Part shown: piece by piece, positions 1-5,065 of the stretch | Layout: each line of letters starts with the position of its first letter | Numbering within the stretch: position 1 is the stretch's first letter | Source: Thalassolituus maritimus | GTDB taxonomy: Bacteria > Pseudomonadota > Gammaproteobacteria > Pseudomonadales > Oceanobacteraceae | Assembly: GCF_900156675.1 (NCBI RefSeq) | Contig: NZ_FTOH01000003.1 | Span: 62,001 to 126,000, forward strand | DNA length: 64,000 nt | Direction of reading: 5' to 3' | Position numbers and translations under genes: made by a program | Notes under the pieces: model-generated | Told to the model about the DNA's origin: nothing | The model's database searches: none | What the model saw: only the letters and a program-made list of their open reading frames with translations

Positions 1-1
1 T

Positions 2-472
2 ATCAAAACCTTCAGTTGTGTCAATGGACGGCCTTTCCGCTGCAAAGGATTACTAGTCACCGTAGAGCAACCAGTAGCCGTCAAACCTGACGAAGATGAT
101 GCCGAGCTTCCACTGTGTGATATGTCACTGGTAAATGTCGGCTCTTTCGTCGTCAGTAATGATCTTTATGAGTACTTAAAGCCACTCGCTGGCAACACGG
201 TGCAATTCATTGAGCTGCAGTGGGAGAATGCTCGCTTATGGCTCTGTAATGTCGTCAGCGTGGTTGATTGCCTTGATCAGCAGAAGTCAGAGATGAATCC
301 ATTCGGTGGGGTTGCTAATGCTGTTTTCGATTTGAGTAAAGTTCCGGAGCAAGGCTTCTTTAAAATCAAGGAAGACAATTTTACAGGTATTTACCTGAGC
401 CCAGCTATTTATGAGGCATTGATTGCCTATCAGCCAAGTGGAGTTGAGTTTGAAGAGGCCGCTCTTACTTGA
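2..472 (+). CDS. Imm11/DUF1629-like immunity protein, 5' end outside window
   Basis: The reading frame is open from base 2 to the TGA at 470-472, so the N-terminus lies before the window; the first in-window ATG (122) is probably internal. The visible C-terminal part has the pattern of the Imm11 (DUF1629) family: a central VVDCLD motif followed by a serine-containing stretch, a hydrophobic VFDLSKV strand, an FKI strand, and a closing SGVEFEE that matches the usual GLxGLEFE ending. In this family such proteins neutralise polymorphic toxins delivered to rival cells; that role is inferred here because the partner toxin would lie upstream, outside the window. A second, damaged copy of the family follows at 509. 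The region is AT-richer than the housekeeping genes downstream, consistent with acquired DNA. Confidence 0.65.
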   Translation: MKTFSCVNGRPFRCKGLLVTVEQPVAVKPDEDDAELPLCDMSLVNVGSFVVSNDLYEYLKPLAGNTVQFIELQWENARLWLCNVVSVVDCLDQQKSEMNPFGGVANAVFDLSKVPEQGFFKIKEDNFTGIYLSPAIYEALIAYQPSGVEFEEAALT

Positions 473-508
473 AGCTAAGGGACTTGCGACAGGTCATGGG
501 CGGATACC

Positions 509-1081
509 ATGGTGTACAGAATCTCAACGAATGATTTGGATTTCCTTAGTTTGATCTATAACGATGAAGAAGTCATAGAAAAACTCGGGGAAGATAATCT
601 GATCCAGGTTGAATGCGACCCAAGAGAATATGCACCTATATGGTAGAAACTGTCAGTCCGCTTTGAGTCTGCACTAGGTGGTAAGAGCGATAAACCTATT
701 CCTGATCTTCAGGTACACAGCGGCCATCTCTTTTTATCAGAGAGAGCCCTGAAGGCATTGAAAGACGTTCTCGAGCCTCATGGTGAGCTGCTACCAGTAG
801 TCTATAGCTCTGAAAACGAAGCTCCGAAAGAGGGAGCTATTTTCAATCCTTTGAAGGTCGTACCAACCAATGAGAGGACCAGTACTAAGGATTCATTCGG
901 GGAGGTTGCTTCTTTGTTTTTCGATACTGAGGAAGTGATTTTCAAGACAGATTTTGATGATTACTTTGGTTTGTACTGTAGTAACGAGTTTCAGAGGTTT
1001 ATTAAAGCGAATGAGCTTACCGGTTTGGAAATGAGAGAAAACCTTGCTTCTAATGAAGCTCAGATTAACACTCGGATGTGA
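509..1081 (+). pseudogene. Second Imm11/DUF1629-like gene, interrupted by in-frame TAG
   Basis: An ATG at 509 opens a frame that reads 45 codons and then meets TAG at 644-646. The same frame continues without another stop to the TGA at 1079-1081. Read through the TAG, the product is about 190 residues and follows the family plan: a short variable N-part, WxKLSVRFESALGG at the break, a conserved SGHLFLSERALKALKDVLEPHGELLPV block, then a C-terminal half ending in NELTGLEM. Homology-like sequence on both sides of the stop indicates a nonsense mutation in a once full-length gene. A shorter product could start downstream (TTG 758) but it would lose the conserved middle block, and no good ribosome site is seen there. 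A sequencing error or stop readthrough cannot be excluded. It sits between another Imm11-like gene and a nuclease-fold gene. Confidence 0.6.
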
Positions 1082-1084
1082 TCG

Positions 1085-1846
1085 ATGAAGATTGTGACGT
1101 GGAATTGCAATGGAGGACTCAGAAATAAACTTCATGCAATTGACTCACTAGAGGCAGATTTAGTTGTTGTTCAGGAATGTGAAGATCCTGCCCAGTCTAC
1201 GAAGGCCTACAGAGAATGGGCCGGCGATTACATTTGGTATGGAAAGAACAAAAATAAGGGGATAGGCATCTTTCCCCGCAATGGAAATTGTGTTCGGAAA
1301 GTAACATGGTCGGGAGAGTTTACGATCGAAGGCTTGGGTTCCCATGATCGCCCTATATTCTGGCGAACTGAAGATCTGGAATTATTCCTACCATTTCGAT
1401 TAAACAATAGGTTCACGTTGCTGGCTTGTTGGACAAAAGGTGGTTCAAAGGCCTTCGGGTATATCGGTCAGCTGTGGAAGTATCTTCAGATACATAAATG
1501 CGACCTCTCTGAACCGAATACTATTGTATTAGGTGACCTCAATAGTAATTCTATTTGGGATAAAGACGATCGTTGGTGGAATCACTCCAATGTAGTAGAG
1601 GAGCTGCGTGATTTGGGCTTGCAGAGCGTATATCACAACAGAAGAAATGAATCTCAAGGAACAGAAACTCAGCCTACTTTTTATCTCCAGCGAAACAGAG
1701 CTAAGGCGTATCACATTGACTATGCGTTTGTTTCAGAGAACCTTCTTTCCGGCTGCGTGTTGACCATCGGTGACCCAGATATCTGGCTCTCGATTAGTGA
1801 TCATATGCCACTCGTTTTGGCATTGTCGCTAGATAATCATGTTTGA
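1085..1846 (+). CDS. Endonuclease/exonuclease/phosphatase-family protein
   Basis: This 253-residue protein has the full set of metal and catalytic motifs of the EEP fold shared by exonuclease III and DNase I: WNCNGG at 6-11 (Asn7), QE at 30-31, GDLNSN at 150-155 (Asp151, Asn153), HIDY at 210-213 and SDHMPL at 238-243 (Asp239, His240). No signal peptide or membrane segment is visible, so it is probably cytoplasmic, acting on nucleic acid or a phosphoester. Substrate cannot be told from sequence. The ATG lies three bases after the stop of the broken immunity-like gene, so it probably shared that transcript. Composition is AT-rich like its upstream neighbours, suggesting a common origin. It may be a repair-type nuclease or a cargo gene of the immunity cassette. 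Confidence 0.75.
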   Translation: MKIVTWNCNGGLRNKLHAIDSLEADLVVVQECEDPAQSTKAYREWAGDYIWYGKNKNKGIGIFPRNGNCVRKVTWSGEFTIEGLGSHDRPIFWRTEDLELFLPFRLNNRFTLLACWTKGGSKAFGYIGQLWKYLQIHKCDLSEPNTIVLGDLNSNSIWDKDDRWWNHSNVVEELRDLGLQSVYHNRRNESQGTETQPTFYLQRNRAKAYHIDYAFVSENLLSGCVLTIGDPDIWLSISDHMPLVLALSLDNHV

Positions 1847-1923
1847 TCGGCCGATCTGTCTATTGAGAGAGGCCAGTAGTCTCTCTACAATGTGAGGCTT
1901 TAAATATTTGCCAGGTTGCAGTT

Positions 1924-2166
1924 ATGTCCGACAACAAACCAGAACTCCCCAATCACCTGTCCATCAACCCGCGCAGCCCGCACTTCGTTGAAGAGTGCTT
2001 TGAGTACGACATCGGCATCCGCTTCAAGGGGAAAGAGCGCACGGACATCGAGGAATACAACATCAGCGAAGGTTGGGTGAAGATTTCTTCTCCGACGACT
2101 AAGGATCGCTTTGGTCGTCCGCTGCTGATTAAGCTGAAGGGTGAGGTTGAGGCGTTTTACAAGTAA
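1924..2166 (+). CDS. DUF3297 family protein
   Basis: A small 80-residue protein recognisable as DUF3297 from its whole-length pattern: an N-terminal LPNHLSINPRSPHF, a central IGIRFKGKERTDIEEYNISEG and a C-terminal LIKLKGEVEAFYK. The family is widespread in Proteobacteria and has no established function; some databases label it glutathione peroxidase without support, and there is no catalytic Cys or selenocysteine here. The ATG is preceded by an AGG about eight bases upstream. The gene is monocistronic, ending in a strong intrinsic terminator at 2191-2224. Confidence 0.8.
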   Translation: MSDNKPELPNHLSINPRSPHFVEECFEYDIGIRFKGKERTDIEEYNISEGWVKISSPTTKDRFGRPLLIKLKGEVEAFYK

Positions 2167-2190
2167 GCGCTTAGTCCCGCATCTGATAGC

Positions 2191-2224
2191 AAAGAAACCG
2201 CCTTTTGGCGGTTTCTTTGGTTTT
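2191..2224 (+). terminator. Rho-independent terminator after DUF3297 gene
   Basis: A perfect 12-bp stem (AAAGAAACCGCC with GGCGGTTTCTTT) closes a TTTT loop and is followed by GGTTTTAT. The stem's flanking A and T runs make it potentially usable in both directions. Confidence 0.85.
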
Positions 2225-2240
2225 ATAGGTCGGATTACCG

Positions 2241-2335
2241 GTGTTGGCAAAAGAGAGGTTTAGATGCGGGAGGTCGTAGGCGGGTTGTTCCAACCCGTAT
2301 CGCCAAAGCTGCGCGTATGGCTCCTACAGGGGCGG
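2241..2335. repeat. Dispersed palindromic intergenic repeat, copy 1
   Basis: About 95 bp that recur with roughly 85% identity by eye at 4827-4921. The core runs from GTAGG (2276) to CCTAC and contains a perfect hairpin (CGGGTTG-TTC-CAACCCG) followed by an arm with CGCCAAAGCTGCGCG and GGCTCCTAC. The terminal GTAGG/CCTAC are complementary, so the whole core can fold as a branched structure. No protein is encoded by any copy; short ORFs across it are not credible. It resembles REP-type non-autonomous elements in size, location between genes and symmetry, but no transposase is present in the window. Confidence 0.65.
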
Positions 2336-2336
2336 C

Positions 2337-2678
2337 TCAGGCGGCGATGCCGCCTTTGTGTTGGTAGTGTGAGAAGAGCATGGTCTTTTCATCTACCAGG
2401 CAGAAGACTGCGATTGCTTCATCATTCCTCATCATCGCCTTTGACGCTGCTTTGGCAGCTGCTTCGTTTTCCCAGACGATGAACTCAATCCAGTGGCCGT
2501 TTTCTTCGCTGTAGTAGTAATCCCTTGATTTGAAGCCTTCTGCAGTCTGTACGACGGCGTTAAGGTTGGCCATGGCGGTCTCCTGAGCGGCGAAATCGAC
2601 GTCTGCGCGGAACTGCAGTGCGATTATTTCGAAGCTGTTGTTCAGGTTGGCAGCGGTGGCATTAAGAGTCGTGTGCAT
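2337..2678 (-). CDS. Antibiotic biosynthesis monooxygenase-like (dimeric alpha-beta barrel) protein
   Basis: A 113-residue protein with the ferredoxin-like pattern of the ABM/dimeric alpha-beta barrel group: strand FEIIALQFRADV, helix, EGFKSRDYYYSEENGHWIEFIVWEN and an AAxxASKAM helix. Such small proteins include heme-degrading and quinone-modifying oxygenases and many of unknown role; no catalytic residue can be assigned. It is transcribed away from the WYL-type regulator at 2867, and the 190-bp space between them holds a perfect inverted repeat, so the regulator probably controls it. A palindromic repeat begins directly after its 3' end. Confidence 0.55.
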   Translation of the reverse strand: MHTTLNATAANLNNSFEIIALQFRADVDFAAQETAMANLNAVVQTAEGFKSRDYYYSEENGHWIEFIVWENEAAAKAASKAMMRNDEAIAVFCLVDEKTMLFSHYQHKGGIAA

Positions 2679-2786
2679 ATCCGTATCTCCGGTCTGTTCT
2701 GTTCAATTCGGTTCAAGTCAATTGTCGGGGGGTTGCTCCCGAGTTGTGTGTGCGCCTTTGTCTTGGCACAGATTCAGAGTAATCTT

Positions 2787-2811
2787 ATAACCGACGCTAA
2801 ATGTCGGTTAT
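2787..2811. promoter_or_regulatory. Candidate operator between ABM-like gene and WYL regulator
   Basis: A perfect 9-bp inverted repeat, ATAACCGAC and GTCGGTTAT, separated by seven bases. It lies in the divergent intergenic region, 56 bp before the regulator's GTG and 109 bp before the ABM-like ATG. Symmetry and position fit a binding site for the adjacent dimeric HTH-WYL regulator; this assignment is inference. Confidence 0.5.
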
Positions 2812-2866
2812 TTTGTTAGGCTGTGAACATCGAACTAACGCAGGCTGTTTCAGGAGAAAGATACGC

Positions 2867-3601
2867 GTGGCGAAAGGGAGCTTACTGAATAAGCAGAATC
2901 GCCTGGATCGTCTGGTCGGATTGTTACGGCAGGATGAGGTATGGACGATGAAGCGCCTCGCTGAACAACTTGAGGTGAGTGATCGTACGCTGCTGCGTGA
3001 TATCAATGAGCTGCGTGAGCAGGGAGTGCCGATTGAAGCCGAGCGCGGCCCCGGTGGTGGTGTCAGCCTGAGTCGTCGCTGGGGTGTCGATAAGCTGCGG
3101 CTGAATCACGAAGAGGTGATCAGTATGCTGGTGTCGCTGGCGATTACAGAGACGCTGCAAAGCCCGTTATTGGCAGAACCTGTGCGCAGTGTTCGACAGA
3201 AGATGACGTTGGGTTTACCAGAGCATCAGCGTCAGGTGGTCAATCAGTTACGTAAACGTATTCTGGTGGGTGATCCGGCATCAGGGCAGGTCACACAGAC
3301 CTACAGCCAGCCCAGTGCAGCCATTACCAGGCAGGTAACGACCGGGTTCTTTGAGCTGGAGATGCTGGATATTGAGTATATCGCGGGCACGGGGGCAGTG
3401 ACTGAGCGTCGGATCGAACCTCAGTATTTGTTCTTTAATTGGCCGGTCTGGTATCTGCTGGGTTGGGATCACTTGCGTGATGCGCCAAGGGTGTTCCGAA
3501 TTGATCGGATGCAGAAGGTGAGGCTGGCAGGTAAGGTATTCAGGCCCAGGTCAAAGTCGCTGATTTTGCAGGGGCTGGATGATTATTATCGGTTGTTGTG
3601 A
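2867..3601 (+). CDS. YafY-type HTH/WYL-domain transcriptional regulator
   Basis: The GTG at 2867 is preferred because AGGAG lies ten bases upstream; an ATG 22 codons earlier falls inside the inverted repeat at 2787-2811 and gives an unlikely N-terminus. The 244-residue product starts with a DeoR-like winged helix (NRLDRLVGLLRQ, then VWTMKRLAEQLEVSDRTLLRDINELREQG, residues about 11-53) and ends in a WYL domain containing PQYLFFNWPVWYLLGWDHLRDAPRVFRIDRM around 185-215. WYL domains sense ligands, often nucleic-acid derived. The likely target is the divergent ABM-like gene and its own promoter. Confidence 0.85.
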   Translation: MAKGSLLNKQNRLDRLVGLLRQDEVWTMKRLAEQLEVSDRTLLRDINELREQGVPIEAERGPGGGVSLSRRWGVDKLRLNHEEVISMLVSLAITETLQSPLLAEPVRSVRQKMTLGLPEHQRQVVNQLRKRILVGDPASGQVTQTYSQPSAAITRQVTTGFFELEMLDIEYIAGTGAVTERRIEPQYLFFNWPVWYLLGWDHLRDAPRVFRIDRMQKVRLAGKVFRPRSKSLILQGLDDYYRLL

Positions 3602-3605
3602 GGGG

Positions 3606-3657
3606 GCTTCAGGCTTTTCGCCGTTAGCAAAATGCGCTGAACGGCTCCTACGGGAAT
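3606..3657. repeat. Degenerate partial copy of the 95-bp repeat
   Basis: The stretch TTCGCCGTTAGCAAAATGCG followed by CTGAACGGCTCCTACGGG matches, with substitutions, the right arm (CGCCAAAGC...GCGCG...GGCTCCTAC) of the repeat at 2241 and 4827. The left hairpin arm is absent. It sits directly behind the WYL regulator's stop codon. Confidence 0.4.
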
Positions 3658-3664
3658 ATGCATG

Positions 3665-3696
3665 GCACTGGACTCCCGCCTTTGCGGGAGTGACAA
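3665..3696. repeat. Short palindromic repeat (ACTCCCGC...GCGGGAGT)
   Basis: A perfect 8-bp stem (3672-3679 with 3684-3691) with a four-base loop, inside CTGGACTCCCGCCTTTGCGG. This sequence type recurs between genes in many proteobacterial genomes and translates in one frame to the familiar artefact WTPAFAGVT. It probably folds in transcripts between the regulator and the membrane-protein gene; there is no T-tract. Confidence 0.5.
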
Positions 3697-3710
3697 ACTT
3701 GGTTCAGAAC

Positions 3711-4073
3711 TTATCCGCGAGGCTTCGTCTGTTCGCGAATATTTTTTGTGCAGGCCGCACAGGTTCCCATTCCAAGTCGCAGTTGCAACTTGTAAAACCG
3801 AAAAATAGGGCCTGATCCAATTCTGGTGTAATCAAACTTTACTGGAAGGACTCGATCTGGATCATCAAAACCGTCCTCAAAAGGACTGATACCACACTCC
3901 TGGCAGCGAACAGTACGTCGAAGCTGCACTACCGCGAAAATAATGAATGGGACGACTAAGAATAGTGCGGCTAGTGGGATGTTGTTATTCACGATTACCT
4001 TGTGCAGCATGAAGATCGATGCTGCACCAGAAGCGACGAGTGCGAGTTTTAAAAAGTGCATTTGATGTCTCAT
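3711..4073 (-). CDS. Small membrane protein with two CxxC pairs, unknown function
   Basis: I do not recognise this 120-residue protein. Two hydrophobic segments (about residues 7-26 and 31-48) are joined by a short polar turn, so both ends should face the same side. After the second segment come two cysteine pairs, CQEC near residue 57 and CAAC near residue 107, which could bind one zinc. It lies 15 bp downstream of the toxin-antitoxin pair on the same strand and could be cotranscribed with it, but it lacks any resemblance to an antitoxin. An alternative start is the Met at residue 5. Confidence 0.5.
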   Translation of the reverse strand: MRHQMHFLKLALVASGAASIFMLHKVIVNNNIPLAALFLVVPFIIFAVVQLRRTVRCQECGISPFEDGFDDPDRVLPVKFDYTRIGSGPIFRFYKLQLRLGMGTCAACTKNIREQTKPRG

Positions 4074-4088
4074 TGAATGGCCAATACT

Positions 4089-4385
4089 TCAAACGTTGAA
4101 CCCGTAATGGGTGCCATCAGGCAGTTCGATATCAATTTTCAGCTTGCCACCAGATGCTTCAACGTATCGTTTTAGCGAAGAGAGCTTCAGGTCTCTGCCC
4201 GGCTTTTCCATATCGGATACCGTCGGCTGTTTGACTCCAAGCGCTTCTGCGATCTGGCCTTGAGTCATATTCATTTTTTCGCGTAGCTCAGCCAGGTGAA
4301 TATCAAGGAGGGTATCAGCTGCAATCTTCTTTGCCTTTACGACGACTTCAGGCTTTTCATTAGCAATGATGTCTTCAAGCTTCAT
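4089..4385 (-). CDS. HigA-type XRE-family antitoxin
   Basis: A 98-residue helix-turn-helix protein; the XRE domain is in the C-terminal part (LREKMNMTQGQIAEALGVKQPTVSDMEKPGRDLKLSSLKRYVEASGGKLKI). A Shine-Dalgarno GAGGT lies seven bases before the ATG. It follows the toxin gene by five bases, the toxin-first order typical of HigBA modules. As in that family it should bind the toxin through the toxin-binding part and repress the shared promoter through the HTH. The tandem 16-bp repeat at 4758-4789 is the obvious operator candidate. Confidence 0.8.
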   Translation of the reverse strand: MKLEDIIANEKPEVVVKAKKIAADTLLDIHLAELREKMNMTQGQIAEALGVKQPTVSDMEKPGRDLKLSSLKRYVEASGGKLKIDIELPDGTHYGFNV

Positions 4386-4390
4386 TGTGT

Positions 4391-4741
4391 TTACCTCGAC
4401 TTCAATCTGTTCAGATGTTCGGTAAATTCCCGATCAGCAATCGGGATCATAGTTTTATAAAACCGCTTCTCGTTTCCGGTTTTGTTTCCTGCGCAGAGCA
4501 GAATGGCTTTGCGTTCTGGGTCAAAGGCGAAGAAGGCACGTATCGGGTCGCCTTTGCTTTGTACCCTGAGTTCTTTCATGTTGCTGTGGACTGAGCCTTT
4601 GACGGTATCTGCGTATGGGCGTGGCAAACCAGGCCCTTGTTCTCGCAATACCAACATGGCCGCAAGCACGTTAGCTCGGTCGGTATCGGAGAGGTCTGCG
4701 TACCAATCATCAAACCAGTCGGTTGTTTCAACACTCCACAT
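4391..4741 (-). CDS. HigB/RelE-superfamily toxin (Gp49-like)
   Basis: A 116-residue protein with the HigB/Gp49 pattern: WFDDWYADL near the start, a long helix, LPRPYADTVKGSVHSNMKELRVQSKGDPIRAFFAFDPERKAILLCAGNKTGNEKRFYKTMIPIADREFTEHL. The family cleaves mRNA at the ribosome, and the basic/aromatic residues around ELRVQ, RAFF and the GNK..F..  segment are those expected to form the active face. It is the first gene of the toxin-antitoxin operon, with an AAGGA ribosome site seven bases before ATG. Family-level function is secure; target specificity is not. Confidence 0.8.
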   Translation of the reverse strand: MWSVETTDWFDDWYADLSDTDRANVLAAMLVLREQGPGLPRPYADTVKGSVHSNMKELRVQSKGDPIRAFFAFDPERKAILLCAGNKTGNEKRFYKTMIPIADREFTEHLNRLKSR

Positions 4742-4757
4742 GACGAATCCTTGTCTG

Positions 4758-4795
4758 TATAGGTTTTAGTCTATATAGGTTTTGGTCTATGTCAA
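4758..4795 (-). promoter_or_regulatory. Promoter and tandem operator of the toxin-antitoxin operon
   Basis: Two adjacent 16-bp direct repeats, TATAGGTTTTAGTCTA (4758-4773) and TATAGGTTTTGGTCTA (4774-4789), differ at one base. On the minus strand a perfect TTGACA (4790-4795) is followed by a 16-bp spacer that is exactly the second repeat, then TAGACT (4768-4773) as a -10. A regulator bound to these repeats would cover the whole promoter, as expected for toxin-antitoxin autorepression. Confidence 0.65.
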
Positions 4796-4826
4796 TCGGT
4801 TGTTTGAGAGACGCCTAAGAGGGCGG

Positions 4827-4921
4827 TGTTCGCAAAATAGGGCTTTAGATGGGGTAGGACGTAGGCGGGTTGTTCCAACCCGGTTCGCCAAAGCTTCGCG
4901 TTTGGCTCCTACAAGGGGAGC
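4827..4921. repeat. Dispersed palindromic intergenic repeat, copy 2
   Basis: Second full copy of the element at 2241-2335, in the same orientation. It keeps the CGGGTTG-TTC-CAACCCG hairpin and the GTAGG/CCTAC ends; differences are scattered substitutions. It lies between the toxin-antitoxin promoter and the end of valS. The two copies bracket the 2.3-5.0 kb accessory segment. Confidence 0.65.
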
Positions 4922-4944
4922 GCAGTTAAACCTTAAACCCGGCA

Positions 4945-4978
4945 GGTCTGTCGGGGATAAGATCCCCTCCTACAGGCG
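4945..4978. repeat. Short palindromic repeat (GGGGAT-AAG-ATCCCC)
   Basis: A 6-bp perfect stem (4953-4958 with 4962-4967) in the context GTCGGGGATAAGATCCCCTC, followed by CTACAGG. It is of the kind often found scattered between genes in Pseudomonas- and Oceanospirillales-like genomes. Only one copy is in this window, so repeat status rests on recognition of the motif. Confidence 0.35.
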
Positions 4979-5006
4979 ATGGCAGTAGCCTGAAAGAAAC
5001 GAGATA

Positions 5007-5040
5007 TAAAAAAACGCCAGGTCTTTGCAGAGCTGGCGCT
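5007..5040 (-). terminator. Rho-independent terminator after valS
   Basis: On the minus strand CGCCAG and CTGGCG form a 6-bp stem around a 12-base loop, followed directly by TTTTTTTATATC. It lies 26 bp after the valS stop codon. Confidence 0.7.
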
Positions 5041-5065
5041 TTTGTTTTCAGAGCGGTGTCGCTGA

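Noticed and set aside
758-1081. Independent gene starting at TTG 758
   Set aside because: Family-like sequence extends upstream in the same frame to 509 across the TAG, so this is better explained as the distal part of a broken gene.
2264-2482. 72-residue plus-strand frame over the repeat
   Set aside because: It starts in the repeat and is antisense to the ABM-like gene, with Arg/Leu-rich low-complexity composition.
3579-3815. Short plus-strand frame containing WTPAFAGVT
   Set aside because: It is translation of a palindromic intergenic repeat, a known artefact, and runs antisense into the membrane-protein gene.
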